Shown here one piece after another: positions 36,030-44,741 of a stretch of DNA of 64,000 bases. The DNA is from Puniceibacterium confluentis. Its GTDB lineage: Bacteria; Pseudomonadota; Alphaproteobacteria; Rhodobacterales; Rhodobacteraceae. A model generated the notes under the pieces. It searched no databases. It saw nothing but the letters and a program-made list of their open reading frames with translations, and had not been told where the DNA came from. Both the position numbers and the translations under genes were made by a program. Numbering within the stretch: position 1 is the stretch's first letter; each line of letters begins with the position of its first letter. The stretch is taken from contig NZ_VOJI01000012.1 of assembly GCF_007923445.1 (NCBI RefSeq), positions 1 through 64,000 of the forward strand, in the 5' to 3' direction.

Positions 36030-36920
36030 CTAATCCAGGACGACGATGCCGGTGTGTTTTGCCTTGTGCTCGGGCTCGACATGAATGGTCACGTTCGCAT
36101 CCGGCACCGCCGCCTTGAGCGCGTGTTCCACATGATCACAGACCTCGTGCGCCTCCGAGACGGATGTGTCACCCGGCACCACCAGATGAAAATCAATGAA
36201 TGTCACGCGTCCGGCGTGGCGGGTGCGCAGGTCATGCGCTTCGACCGCGCCCCCGGCTTCGGTCGAGATGACCTCGCGGATCACCTTGAGGGTATCCTCG
36301 GGCACCGCCTCGTCCAGCAGGCCACTGAGCGACTCCTTTATGACCCGCGACCCGGACCACAGAATATTCAACGCCACGATGCCTGCCAACGCCGGGTCCA
36401 GATGCCACCACCCCGTTGCATAGGCCAGCAGAATCCCCAGCGCCACGCCCATCGACGTCACCACGTCCGTCAGCAGATGGCGCCCATCAGCCACCAGCGC
36501 GGGTGACTTGATCGCCCGCCCCCGCGTGATCAGTACCCAGCACCAGATGCCGTTCAGCGCCGTGGCAACGCCGTTGAGCAGCAGACCTTCGATCGGGGCG
36601 GAAATCACCGGCGGCGCGAAAAAGCTGAGGTACGCTTCGCGCAGGATCAGAAGCGCGGCGATGACGATCATCACGCCCTCGAGAACGGCGCTGAAGAATT
36701 CGGCCTTGTGATGGCCATAGGGATGGTTTGCATCGGCCGGCAGGGCAGCCACCCGAATGGCGATCAGCGCCGCAATGGCGGTGGCAACATTGACCGTGCT
36801 TTCCAGCGCATCCGACAGCAGCGCCACAGAGCCGGTGATCCACCAGGCCAGCGCCTTGAGCCCCAGAACGACGCCCCCCACAAGCAGACTGCCAAAGGCC
36901 AGTTTCATGGTCGTTGTCAC
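36030..36920 (-). CDS. Cation diffusion facilitator (CDF) metal exporter
   Basis: Inner-membrane proton-coupled exporter of divalent metals such as zinc, iron or manganese. Six membrane helices lie in residues 1-205, with SGSVALLSDALESTVNVATA (metal-site Asp) and HPYGHHKAEFFSAVLEG near residue 75, and a second site in LVADGRHLLTDVVTSMGVAL near 155. A cytoplasmic domain with RVTFIDFHLVVPGDTSV and DANVTIHVEPEHKAKH follows. I chose the GTG at 36920 because GAGGA lies eight bases upstream; an ATG at 36908 is the alternative. Metal specificity is not readable with certainty. Confidence 0.92.
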   Translation of the reverse strand: MTTTMKLAFGSLLVGGVVLGLKALAWWITGSVALLSDALESTVNVATAIAALIAIRVAALPADANHPYGHHKAEFFSAVLEGVMIVIAALLILREAYLSFFAPPVISAPIEGLLLNGVATALNGIWCWVLITRGRAIKSPALVADGRHLLTDVVTSMGVALGILLAYATGWWHLDPALAGIVALNILWSGSRVIKESLSGLLDEAVPEDTLKVIREVISTEAGGAVEAHDLRTRHAGRVTFIDFHLVVPGDTSVSEAHEVCDHVEHALKAAVPDANVTIHVEPEHKAKHTGIVVLD

Positions 36921-37176
36921 GGGCAGTCCTCGCAAGAATGGACTCGGCTCATAGCAGCGGGGTCGGCATCGCGCAACGCCTTGAAAATGCGCATGATAAT
37001 CGCTCGCATCTTGGCGCGGCGGCGGGCGGCGGAATACCGCGCATCCCCAATCGGACCACGCCGGATAGCAATCTGAAATGACTGTGAAAAATATTCTTGG
37101 GGCGACCACTTGCAGGACGGTTTCGCCGCACCATTTATCACGCGCGTTACACCCTCAGATCCAAAGGATCATTTTC

Positions 37177-37431
37177 ATGCGCTCTCTGCTCATCGCCGCC
37201 CTCGTCTCTGTCTCTGCCGTCCCCGCCCTGGCCGACAGCACCACCGGCAAGGTTGTCGCCTTTGACCGCAAAGCCAATGTGCTTGTGCTGGAAGACAAGA
37301 CCATCTGGTCACTCGAAACGCTGACAACCGTTCCCGAGGATCTGAAATCCGGCGATATGGTCGAGATCCGGTACAACTCGAACGCCGACAACGGCTGGGG
37401 CCGGATCAACGCGATTGAAATCAAGGGCTGA
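37177..37431 (+). CDS. DUF1344-like small exported protein
   Basis: An 84-residue protein with a signal peptide (RSLLIAALVSVSAVPALADS). The mature domain GKVVAFDRKANVLVLEDKTI ... VPEDLKSGDMVEIRY has the small beta-barrel look of DUF1344 proteins. Function unknown; periplasmic. I chose the ATG at 37177 because the upstream in-frame extension lacks signal-peptide features. A lipoprotein gene follows on the same strand 46 bases later. Confidence 0.75.
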   Translation: MRSLLIAALVSVSAVPALADSTTGKVVAFDRKANVLVLEDKTIWSLETLTTVPEDLKSGDMVEIRYNSNADNGWGRINAIEIKG

Positions 37432-37477
37432 AGGGCCAAGGATGGACGCCGCCCCGGGCGGCGTCTATCGTGATGTC

Positions 37478-37861
37478 ATGCGCCCGATTGCCCTGATCTC
37501 GCTGCTGGCTCTTGCAGCCTGCGCAACACCGCGCCAGCAGTGCGAGGCCGATGCCGCCGCGCCCTACCGGGCCGCGCTTCAGGAACGGGCGCGTCTGAGC
37601 AGCGATCTCGCACGCGGCTTTACCTACAACACCAGATTTGAACGGCGCGAACGCTTTGGCCTGTGCCGTGGTCGCTATGGTGCGGCCTATCACTGCTGGC
37701 AAACCGACACCCAGCCGGTGACCCGTCGTGTGCCGGTTGACAGCGCAGCGCTGCAGGCACGTCTGTCGGCTCTGGACAGCGCCCTGCCCGGCCTGCGCCA
37801 TGCGGCCGCACAGGATACCAGCCAGTGCCGCGCATTGTATCCGGCCGCGCCCGAAAACTGA
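37478..37861 (+). CDS. Putative lipoprotein
   Basis: A 127-residue protein with lipobox LALAAC at residues 11-16, so it is predicted to be lipid-anchored. The mature part has four further Cys residues (QQCEADAAAPY, FGLCRGRYG, AYHCWQT, TSQCRALYP), suggesting two disulfides. No known domain. I chose the ATG at 37478 (MRPIALISLLAL) over upstream ATGs that would bury the lipobox. Confidence 0.72.
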   Translation: MRPIALISLLALAACATPRQQCEADAAAPYRAALQERARLSSDLARGFTYNTRFERRERFGLCRGRYGAAYHCWQTDTQPVTRRVPVDSAALQARLSALDSALPGLRHAAAQDTSQCRALYPAAPEN

Positions 37862-37870
37862 TTGCGCGCC

Positions 37871-37945
37871 TCAGATCAGTGGGACGAACGGGACACCGCA
37901 GGCGCTGAGGGTGACGAGACTGATGATCAGGAGTGCAATACGCAA
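37871..37945 (-). CDS. Very small (24-residue) putative lipoprotein
   Basis: A TTG-started ORF with a near-ideal Shine-Dalgarno (AAAGGA six bases before TTG). It reads RIALLIISLVTLSACGVPFV and a few more residues, so almost the whole product is a signal sequence with lipobox LSAC. The mature lipopeptide would have only nine residues, recalling entericidin-like peptides. An ATG at 37990 in the same frame would add 15 residues. I have an unverified impression that similar short ORFs occur in Rhodobacteraceae genomes. It lies between the convergent lipoprotein gene and downstream of the hemerythrin gene. Confidence 0.6.
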   Translation of the reverse strand: MRIALLIISLVTLSACGVPFVPLI

Positions 37946-38000
37946 GATGTGTCCTTTCGGGGCGAAGTTGCCCGGTGCGCCTTGGACCATCTGCGAGCCC

Positions 38001-38549
38001 TCAATGCAAGGCGTCCGGCCCGTGTTTCAGGATCACCGGCACGATTAGGTCTTCTTCGTCTTCGAGATGGCGGTGCAGCAAGGCACCAAAGCTCAGCAAT
38101 TCGCGGTGAAACCCACCCGCTTCGCCCTGCCCCTGAAGCACGGCATTGGCCGAATTGGTAAACCGGTTCAGCAACCCGTCCATCGCATGATGGTCCGCAT
38201 CCAGAATGTCAAAGCCCTTGAGCAGCCTGGGCTCTGCCTTTGACAGCACCGGAAAGTAATGCTGGTCCTCGATCTGGTGGTGACCATGCAACTGGCTGAC
38301 CAGCATCCCGCCGAACCGCGACAACCGTGTCCGGTGCGCCTGGACATCAATCCTGCGGTCGATCGCGGCTTCGGCGTCGTCCTGGAGACTGACCAACAGG
38401 CGGCGGAACATCAGGTGCCGGTCGAGCCAGAAAGCGACCAGCCCGGCAAAGTTGGGATGCTCTTCCCAACCCGCACGCGGAAAGCTTTCGAGCAGGACAC
38501 GAAGCGCCTCGGGCATACGGTCACGTTCGTTCAATGCGGTTTTTGTCAT
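38001..38549 (-). CDS. Hemerythrin-like HHE domain protein
   Basis: A 182-residue four-helix-bundle protein that probably binds a di-iron centre. Candidate ligands in order: DRHLMFRRLL near residue 45, HGHHQIEDQHYFPVL near 90, DADHHAMDGLL near 120 and LLHRHLEDEEDLIVPV near 160. Such proteins sense or buffer oxygen, NO or iron. It heads toward a universal stress gene and a monooxygenase-like gene on the same strand, which suggests a redox-stress group. Start ATG at 38549. Confidence 0.85.
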   Translation of the reverse strand: MTKTALNERDRMPEALRVLLESFPRAGWEEHPNFAGLVAFWLDRHLMFRRLLVSLQDDAEAAIDRRIDVQAHRTRLSRFGGMLVSQLHGHHQIEDQHYFPVLSKAEPRLLKGFDILDADHHAMDGLLNRFTNSANAVLQGQGEAGGFHRELLSFGALLHRHLEDEEDLIVPVILKHGPDALH

Positions 38550-38595
38550 GGCGTACCTCTGTCCCGCCACATGGCATAGACAGAGTAATTGTCAA

Positions 38596-39003
38596 TCACC
38601 GCAAAACGTGAACGGCACAGGCGGCATGGCGCACCACATGGGTGGCTGTCGAGCCGATCAGCAAATCCTGCATGCCGGGGCGGTGCGAGCCCATGACAAT
38701 CAGATCGACGGCCTGCTGCTCGGCCCATTCCAGAATGGTGCGCCCGGAATGCCCCTCGACCAGCTCGTGTCCGGTGGCCCCGTAGGCCGCGGCCAGCCGC
38801 ACGAGGTCGGCCTCGATCGCCAGCCGAGATCCGGTCATGTAGTCCTTCGGCAGATAGTTGATCACATAGACCGGGATTTCCTCGATCACATGCATCAGGG
38901 TGATGTCGCCACCTTCTGTCGCCAACAGCGTCGCGACTTTCATCGCCGCAGCAATCCTGGCCTCGTCATCAAACGAAATCGGCACCATTATGTTCTTGTA
39001 CAT
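38596..39003 (-). CDS. Universal stress protein, UspA family
   Basis: A 135-residue single Usp domain. MYKNIMVPISFDDEARIAAAM at the start and ADLIVMGSH-like VDLIVMGSHRPGMQDLLIGS near residue 105, with G-2x-G-9x-G(S/T) ATP-binding spacing (GSHRPGMQDLLIGSTA), suggest an ATP-binding member. Cytoplasmic; role in stress survival. I chose the ATG at 39003, with GGGAGAGACGCAG upstream. It lies 67 bases from the monooxygenase-like gene and 46 from the hemerythrin gene. Confidence 0.9.
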   Translation of the reverse strand: MYKNIMVPISFDDEARIAAAMKVATLLATEGGDITLMHVIEEIPVYVINYLPKDYMTGSRLAIEADLVRLAAAYGATGHELVEGHSGRTILEWAEQQAVDLIVMGSHRPGMQDLLIGSTATHVVRHAACAVHVLR

Positions 39004-39070
39004 CTGCGTCTCTCCCTCTGTCGGACCGGTGCAGTGTGCCACGGCGATGGCGCCCAGACCTTGATCCGGA

Positions 39071-39388
39071 TCAAAACACCGCGGCGACGTCGTACATGAC
39101 CGGTTCGAAGCTGCGGCACAGCGCGTGGATCCGCCGGTTGCGTTCGCGCATCTCGGAGCTGCGCAGCATGGCCAGAAAGTCCTCGCGCTTTTCCCATTGG
39201 GAATAATTGGCAATGCGGGTCTGGGCATCGTTCACATGCAACCCTGCCGAGACAAAGCCGCGCTGCTTCGAAATGAAGTTCTCGTAGGCGTCGGTCAGCT
39301 CGTCCAGCAGATCCTGACAGGTTCCCGGGCTCATCTCAAAGGTTGTGATGACGGTCTGGGCGGTTGTGGGGTAGGTGATTTCCGGCAT
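39071..39388 (-). CDS. Antibiotic biosynthesis monooxygenase (ABM) domain protein
   Basis: A 105-residue ferredoxin-like dimeric alpha/beta barrel: TVITTFEMSPGTCQDLLDEL, FISKQRGFVSAGLHVND, RIANYSQWEKREDFLAML. The pattern F.SK..GF.SA..H....TRI.NY.QW is typical of ABM proteins. Some are quinol monooxygenases or heme-degrading enzymes; the substrate here is unknown. I chose the ATG at 39388, with AGGGAGAGCAGA upstream. It is followed by the UspA gene. Confidence 0.85.
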   Translation of the reverse strand: MPEITYPTTAQTVITTFEMSPGTCQDLLDELTDAYENFISKQRGFVSAGLHVNDAQTRIANYSQWEKREDFLAMLRSSEMRERNRRIHALCRSFEPVMYDVAAVF

Positions 39389-39530
39389 TCTGCTCTCCCT
39401 TGTCGGGCCAGTGTGCCACCGAATTGCGCTGTCGCCAATTGTCTTTGCCATCTGTGGTGCCCGGGCGCTCCGCATCCGCCCACAGTCCATTGGCCGCAGG
39501 GTCGCAGCCCCCCGCCGCCGCGTCATCGGT

Positions 39531-40370
39531 TCAGACGTTGGGCTCGCCCTGCAACCCCAGCAGCTTGCGAAAACCGGTCCAGTAGCCCGGAAGCCGGGGC
39601 GGCTCCACCATCCCCAGCAGGGCTTCGTCCTCCCAGCGCGACATGCGGCGCCGGGCAAAATCGCGGCCCCACGCCAGATAGGCCTGGGCATCATCCGGGC
39701 GCAGGCGGCAGGCCGACCCGACAAGCCCGACAAGCGTTTCGGCCGGCGCATACCATTCGTCCTGTATTCCCGTCACCTTCTTCTGCAGGAACGGCCCGAC
39801 CCAGCGCATCAGCGCCTTGTCCGAAAACTGCAGCAGCATCCGGCCCATCTCGTGACGGGAATAGTGAATCAGCGGCGGGAAGGTATCAAAGAACACCGCC
39901 TTGCCATCGACGATCGCGAAGTTGCGGATCGACGGGTGGAACCCAATGCGGGTGTGGAACTGATCGGCATTGTTCCAGAAGGTGGCGATCACGTCCCCCG
40001 CCGCCTCCATCATCTCGAGTGTCTGTTCCCGCGTGCCGGACTGCATCAGCGGGCGCATCATCGTCTCGGTGGGCAGCGCCTCCTGGACGATCACCGGCAC
40101 CCGGCGGCCGTCGATGGCCAGCAGCAGGAATTCCGTCTGCGGCAGCGGCACCCCGGCCTTGCGCAGTGCCTTGACATAATCCTCGTGGCATTTTGCCAGC
40201 CGGTCCAGCGCGCCGCCGTCCGCCAGCCCGCGGTAAACCTTGATGACCTTGTCGGCGAACGGGCCGGACGCGGGCCGGAAGGGCACGCAGAAATAGCCAA
40301 GCCGTGACATCGGCTGACCGCGTGTGGCGCTGTCCGCCACGATCAATGCACGCAGCGCGTCCTGATCCAT
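39531..40370 (-). CDS. Uncharacterised protein, possibly kinase-fold (DUF6206-like)
   Basis: A 279-residue soluble protein. VPVIVQEALPTETMM near residue 90 followed by FHTRIGFHPSIRNFAIVDG and KAVFFDTFPPLIHYSR near 140-165 resembles the catalytic loop and DFD-type segment of atypical kinases or aminoglycoside phosphotransferases (H.....N.......D). The Gly-rich loop is not evident, so activity is uncertain. I recall relatives as DUF6206; not verified. It lies 30 bases downstream of the orphan parA and is probably co-transcribed with it. Confidence 0.55.
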   Translation of the reverse strand: MDQDALRALIVADSATRGQPMSRLGYFCVPFRPASGPFADKVIKVYRGLADGGALDRLAKCHEDYVKALRKAGVPLPQTEFLLLAIDGRRVPVIVQEALPTETMMRPLMQSGTREQTLEMMEAAGDVIATFWNNADQFHTRIGFHPSIRNFAIVDGKAVFFDTFPPLIHYSRHEMGRMLLQFSDKALMRWVGPFLQKKVTGIQDEWYAPAETLVGLVGSACRLRPDDAQAYLAWGRDFARRRMSRWEDEALLGMVEPPRLPGYWTGFRKLLGLQGEPNV

Positions 40371-40400
40371 CTTTCACTCCTTGGGCCGGGTGCCACAGCC

Positions 40401-41042
40401 TTAGCCGTTTGCAAGCAGCGCCGCCACCTCTGCCGTGAGGGCATCGACCTCGGCCCGGGCCGGAGTCTTGGCGCCTTCGGCCGCGCCCCGCCCCTGTCCC
40501 AGCGCCTCGGCATAGATCACCCGATTGGCAAACTGCGCCAGCGCGATCCGCGCCGCAAGCTTTTCCGCCGCCAGAGCCACATCCGCCGACAGACGGGTGC
40601 CGGCGCGCGCCCGGTTCATCACGATCAGTGCTTCCTTGTCTTCGCGTCGGGCCAGATCCAGAACACCTTCGGTCGCCCAGAGATCCACGTGGCTCATCGA
40701 CACCGGAACAATCACCAGATCGGCACAGCGCAGCGCCGGACGCAGGTCACTGTCTGCCTTGGGCGGGGTATCCACGATGACGATGTCATAGCTGCCGGAC
40801 AACTTGCGGCATTCGTAGGTGATGCCCCAGGCCGAGGATGTGGCGAATTCCATCCCGTCGACCAGGCCGGGGTCACAGTCGAGCCGGGTCATGAACCAGC
40901 GGCCAAGCGATCCCTGCGGGTCGATGTCAACGAGGGCGACACTGCGCCCCAGGCGACGGAAGCCGATCGCCAGATTGGCAGCCAGAGTGGTTTTGCCGGA
41001 CCCGCCCTTTTGTTGTGCGACCGTGATCACAGATCCGGACAT
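40401..41042 (-). CDS. Orphan ParA family ATPase
   Basis: A 213-residue deviant Walker ATPase: SVITVAQQKGGSGKTTLAAN at the N-terminus (KGGxGKT signature Lys), VALVDIDPQGSLGRWF near 40 and DIVIVDTPPKADSDLRPAL near 95. It is short like ParF/MipZ-type or cargo-positioning ParAs, and no parB or centromere-like repeats lie nearby. It may position a cell component rather than DNA. I chose the ATG at 41042. It is divergent from an outer-membrane-type gene and precedes the kinase-fold-like gene. Confidence 0.88.
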   Translation of the reverse strand: MSGSVITVAQQKGGSGKTTLAANLAIGFRRLGRSVALVDIDPQGSLGRWFMTRLDCDPGLVDGMEFATSSAWGITYECRKLSGSYDIVIVDTPPKADSDLRPALRCADLVIVPVSMSHVDLWATEGVLDLARREDKEALIVMNRARAGTRLSADVALAAEKLAARIALAQFANRVIYAEALGQGRGAAEGAKTPARAEVDALTAEVAALLANG

Positions 41043-41194
41043 GCCCCATCCCCCAAAATCCAAACGATTCTTCGCACCATGTTGCACATGCACTCAGCAA
41101 AAGACCACTGCCGCAGCGGATTTGGTAAAGTTAAGACCGCTTTAACCAAGTTTGCCCGATCCTGGTGCCCGGGCCGCACGCATGGGAGGGTGTC

Positions 41195-41875
41195 ATGCAG
41201 CTTCGCGCCACCTTGGTGATATTGCTGCTGTGCCTGTTGGCCACCACCGTTCGCGCCGGGCCCTGGCCACGTGAGCGCGGCACCTGGTTTGCCGCCTCCG
41301 ACATGCGATTTTCCTGGGCCCGGGACATCGCGCTGCGCGACGGTGCTACCCCGGCCTCTGCATATTACGGGACGTATCTGGAATACGGTTTGCCCCGCAA
41401 ACTGACGCTGGGGCTGGATCTGGGTCGCACAGGGCGGGGCGACACCAAATCTATCGCTTTCCTGCGTGTCCCGCTGCGCAACCCTGAAACCGGGCTGAAG
41501 GTGTCCGCGGAACTTGGACTTGGCAAGATCGACGACCGCGCCATTGTGCGCCCCGGGTTGTCGCTCGGCCTCGGATTCGCAGCGTTCGGCGGTCAGGGCT
41601 GGTTTTCAGCCGATACCCTGGCAGAAGTTGCGTCAAAGTCCCGGGATACGGATTTCAAGCTGGACCTGACATTCGGGGTGACGCGGCACAGCGGCACAAA
41701 ACTGATCCTGCAGGTGCAGAGCGGTCAGCCACAGGACAACGTCCCCTTTGCGCGCCTCGCCCCGTCGATCGTGATTCCCATGGGGCACAACCGTCTGCTG
41801 GATCTTGGGCTGATGTACGGCATCACCGGCGACGACACCTTCGGCGTCAAACTTGGGCTGTGGCAAACATTTTGA
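41195..41875 (+). CDS. Putative outer-membrane beta-barrel protein
   Basis: A 226-residue protein with a signal peptide (LRATLVILLLCLLATTVRAG). The mature part alternates short amphipathic strands (YYGTYLEYGLPRKLTLGLDL, TGLKVSAELGLGKID, GLSLGLGFAAFGGQGWF) and ends in Phe (KLGLWQTF), the signal for outer-membrane insertion by Bam. No family recognised. GGGAGGG lies seven bases before the ATG. The HugZ-like gene starts 38 bases downstream, so the two are probably co-transcribed. Confidence 0.72.
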   Translation: MQLRATLVILLLCLLATTVRAGPWPRERGTWFAASDMRFSWARDIALRDGATPASAYYGTYLEYGLPRKLTLGLDLGRTGRGDTKSIAFLRVPLRNPETGLKVSAELGLGKIDDRAIVRPGLSLGLGFAAFGGQGWFSADTLAEVASKSRDTDFKLDLTFGVTRHSGTKLILQVQSGQPQDNVPFARLAPSIVIPMGHNRLLDLGLMYGITGDDTFGVKLGLWQTF

Positions 41876-41913
41876 ACCGTTGCGCCAGGCCAGCCCAGGG
41901 ATATGCTGCCGAC

Positions 41914-42396
41914 ATGACCTCACCGATCCGCCCCACCGACGATGCCGCCCGCCAGCTCGCCCGCGATCTGATCGCCGCCGCCCGCTTTGGCGCGCTTGCA
42001 GTCCTGGACCCGGACAGCGCCACGCCGATGGTCAGCCGCGTCGGGCTGGTGCCCGGGCCGGACGGGCTGCCGCTGGCTCTGGTCTCGGATCTTGCACAGC
42101 ATACGGTTGCGTTGAGATCCAACCCGGCCTGTTCTCTCCTGATCGGAGAGCCCGGCCCCAAAGGTGACCCGCTGACCTGGCCGCGCCTGTCGCTGCACGG
42201 AACTGCGCAGTTCATCCGGCACGACCATCCGGACCATGGCGCGCTGGCCGCACATTACCTGACACACTTTCCAAAGGCCAAACTGTACATAGATTTCGCC
42301 GACTTCTCGCTGCTGAGGTTCGACCTGCGCGGCGCCCACCTGAACGGCGGCTTCGGAAAGGCCTTTGTGCTGTCACCCGACGACCTGCGGCGCTGA
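41914..42396 (+). CDS. HugZ-like pyridoxamine-phosphate-oxidase-fold protein
   Basis: A 160-residue split-barrel protein. RFGALAVLDPDSATPMVSRV near residue 22, LALVSDLAQHTVALRSNPAC near 52 and the C-terminal GAHLNGGFGKAFVL are typical of HugZ/HutZ heme-degrading or heme-binding proteins. True flavin pyridoxamine oxidases differ. Heme use is an inference; the last His-containing segment needed in HugZ is only partly visible. Start ATG at 41914. Confidence 0.78.
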   Translation: MTSPIRPTDDAARQLARDLIAAARFGALAVLDPDSATPMVSRVGLVPGPDGLPLALVSDLAQHTVALRSNPACSLLIGEPGPKGDPLTWPRLSLHGTAQFIRHDHPDHGALAAHYLTHFPKAKLYIDFADFSLLRFDLRGAHLNGGFGKAFVLSPDDLRR

Positions 42397-42455
42397 GGCC
42401 CCGGCGGGCCGCCCAAGTCCGGGCGACCCGATGAACAGCGCGGGTTGAGCCGCCT

Positions 42456-44741
42456 TCAATCCATGCGGATGCTGACGTTCACATCCCCTCGCATTGGTTC
42501 GGAGAAGGTCAGGGCAATTTCGTCCTGTCCGGCACCCTGCCGTATCTCGGCATGGGGATTGTCGAACCGGCTGAGGTTTGCCTCGTTGCGCAAACGCCCG
42601 CGCAGCACCACCGCATCCACGTCTTTTGCAAAGCCGCTGAAGGGCAGCTTGTTCTCGGTGTCCACCTGCCAGATCTGTGCATGGGTGTTCTGCGAATGCG
42701 ACACGATCAACGGATTGGCCACTGCATATTCGATGTTGTTGAAGGTGTTTCCGGCAAAGGTGACCTTCTTCATCGACCCCAGTTCCAGCCCGGCAAAGCT
42801 GGTATCCACCCGCTCGACCCGGTTGATCGTCGTGCCGACGCAGCGAAAGGTGTTGCCCTGCACGCTCAGCCCGTTGACCGCATGGCCGGTGCCGTAGGGC
42901 TTGACCACGACAAACGAGAAATAGGGCGCGACATTCGAGCACAGAAAGACGTTGTCACTGATCGACAGCCCGGCAAAACCGAAGCCACCGGTGAAATCCG
43001 GCTCGGGTTCCCGCTCGTTCGTCCATTCGATAAAGCAGTTGTCGACATAGTTGCCGCTGATGTTGGCGTTGCAGGCCCGCAGGGCGATCACCACCCCGGC
43101 GCTGCGAAGACCGTTGCTGGCCGCATCGCCCTGAAAGAAGTGGTTGCCCTGAATGATCGCCTGCGTGCCCGAAACCACGGCAAAATGGCGAAACTGCGAG
43201 GCGCGGCATTTCAGGATCTTCACGTCGTTGGCGTTGGCGTTGATGGCCACCGTGGTGCGGTCCTGGGTGAGGGTGCCGCCCTCGTGGCTGATGAACTGGC
43301 AGCCGTCGATCCACAATCCCTGACAGCCATCTCCGATCGAGGTGATGCCCCGCTGGCCCGGCCGGGTGAAGGTGCAGTCGCGGATGTAGTTCACGCTGCC
43401 CAGCGGCGCCAGTGCGATACCGCTTGCAAGCGTGTTGCACTGGAACTCGACATCTTCGACCACAAATTGGTCAAGCCGTTCAAATCCGGTGAAATCAAGG
43501 ATGTATCGGAACCTGGTAAAGGTGTAATTCTGCGTACCCGTGGCATCCGACAGCGGCTGCGACAGGGTCAGCTCACCGGCAGCAACGTTCTTGGAGCGCA
43601 CATAGATCTCACGCCCCACGCCCGCGCCCTCGACATGGGAACCGACCGGAATGTTGGCGATGTTCACCACGTTGGTCAGCTTGAAGCGGTCATCCGCTGC
43701 ATAAGACGCCTGACTGGTCACTGCCGCAGGCGTCCAGTTGCCAGTGTCCTCGGCGCGCAGCTGGCCGTTGCGGATCACCCGGCGCTGGGCATAGCTTTCA
43801 CGGTTGTCGACCACATCCGCCACGTCAATCGGCCCCTGCAACGACACACGCCGCCCGCACAGGTCCAGACTCTCGTGATCTGCGTTGTTCAGCAGTGACT
43901 GGATCGCCTTGCGGATGGCCGCGTCTTCGTCACCGGCGAAGGCATCGATATAGGCGGGCAGATGGAAATCCTTGGTCAGCGACAGGATCGCTGCCTTGGG
44001 CATCGTCACGCTGCCTTCGAATTCCACGTGGTTTTCGAACGTCACCGACTGACCCAGATAATAGCTGCCCCTAGACACCAGCACCCGGCGGCCACCGGCA
44101 TCGGCATCCGCCGCCTCGAAGGCGGCGCTGTCATCGGTGGTCCCGTCCCCCACGGCGCCATAGTCGCGCACGTCGACGGTGTTGATGAGGTTGCGCAGGA
44201 ACACCTCGGTGATGTCCTCGACGACGATATCGTCCACCCGGACCACACCGCCACTTGCGCCCGTCAGATCAATGCCGAAATGGCCAAAGATCGGCTGCAC
44301 GCCCCAGACCATGTCAACGCCGGTGCGGTTGCCCGCACCGATTATCGCGCTCACCTCGACGACTTCGCCGTAGTTTGCGATCACCGCGGACGGGCCGGCC
44401 TCGGTCAAACCGGCCACATGCGCGCCCCCCGCCGCCCCGGCCCATCCGGCGATGCGCACCGATGGCAGATTGCCAGAGATTGCCTTGACCCGCGCCGTCA
44501 CTCGCAGATAGCACCCCGGCAGCAGCGGCGTTTCGCCCATGTAGCGCAGCTTTTGCACCGCGTCGGTCTTTTGAAGTTCGAGGCAGCCGCCAAAATCCTG
44601 ATCCGCCGGGACAAAGGCCGCTGTTGCCACGTTCTGATAGCTGTCCGATCCGGGCACGCCATCGCCCCGCGACCAGACCGCCAGCCCGGCGGAAAAGGCC
44701 GGAGGCATCAGCACCACACCATCGGTAATTGCCTTGTTCAT
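42456..44741 (-). CDS. Large right-handed beta-helix protein (GH28-related/pectate-lyase-like)
   Basis: A 761-residue protein. The N-terminal 190 residues look like a carbohydrate-binding-type jelly roll. Residues about 190-260 contain VDVRDYGAVGDGTTDDSAAF, the entry motif of GH28-related/pectate_lyase_3 beta-helices. About 350-700 are repeated short beta coils (LWIDGCQFISHEGG, ILKCRASQFRHFAVVS, AIIQGNHFFQGDA, ANISGNYVDNC, LSISDNVFLCSN, LSVQGNTFRCVG, VTFAGNTFNN). There is no signal peptide at MNKAITDGVVLMPPAF. It may be exported by a type I route, or be a surface or tailspike-like polysaccharide enzyme. It stands alone. Confidence 0.8.
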   Translation of the reverse strand: MNKAITDGVVLMPPAFSAGLAVWSRGDGVPGSDSYQNVATAAFVPADQDFGGCLELQKTDAVQKLRYMGETPLLPGCYLRVTARVKAISGNLPSVRIAGWAGAAGGAHVAGLTEAGPSAVIANYGEVVEVSAIIGAGNRTGVDMVWGVQPIFGHFGIDLTGASGGVVRVDDIVVEDITEVFLRNLINTVDVRDYGAVGDGTTDDSAAFEAADADAGGRRVLVSRGSYYLGQSVTFENHVEFEGSVTMPKAAILSLTKDFHLPAYIDAFAGDEDAAIRKAIQSLLNNADHESLDLCGRRVSLQGPIDVADVVDNRESYAQRRVIRNGQLRAEDTGNWTPAAVTSQASYAADDRFKLTNVVNIANIPVGSHVEGAGVGREIYVRSKNVAAGELTLSQPLSDATGTQNYTFTRFRYILDFTGFERLDQFVVEDVEFQCNTLASGIALAPLGSVNYIRDCTFTRPGQRGITSIGDGCQGLWIDGCQFISHEGGTLTQDRTTVAINANANDVKILKCRASQFRHFAVVSGTQAIIQGNHFFQGDAASNGLRSAGVVIALRACNANISGNYVDNCFIEWTNEREPEPDFTGGFGFAGLSISDNVFLCSNVAPYFSFVVVKPYGTGHAVNGLSVQGNTFRCVGTTINRVERVDTSFAGLELGSMKKVTFAGNTFNNIEYAVANPLIVSHSQNTHAQIWQVDTENKLPFSGFAKDVDAVVLRGRLRNEANLSRFDNPHAEIRQGAGQDEIALTFSEPMRGDVNVSIRMD

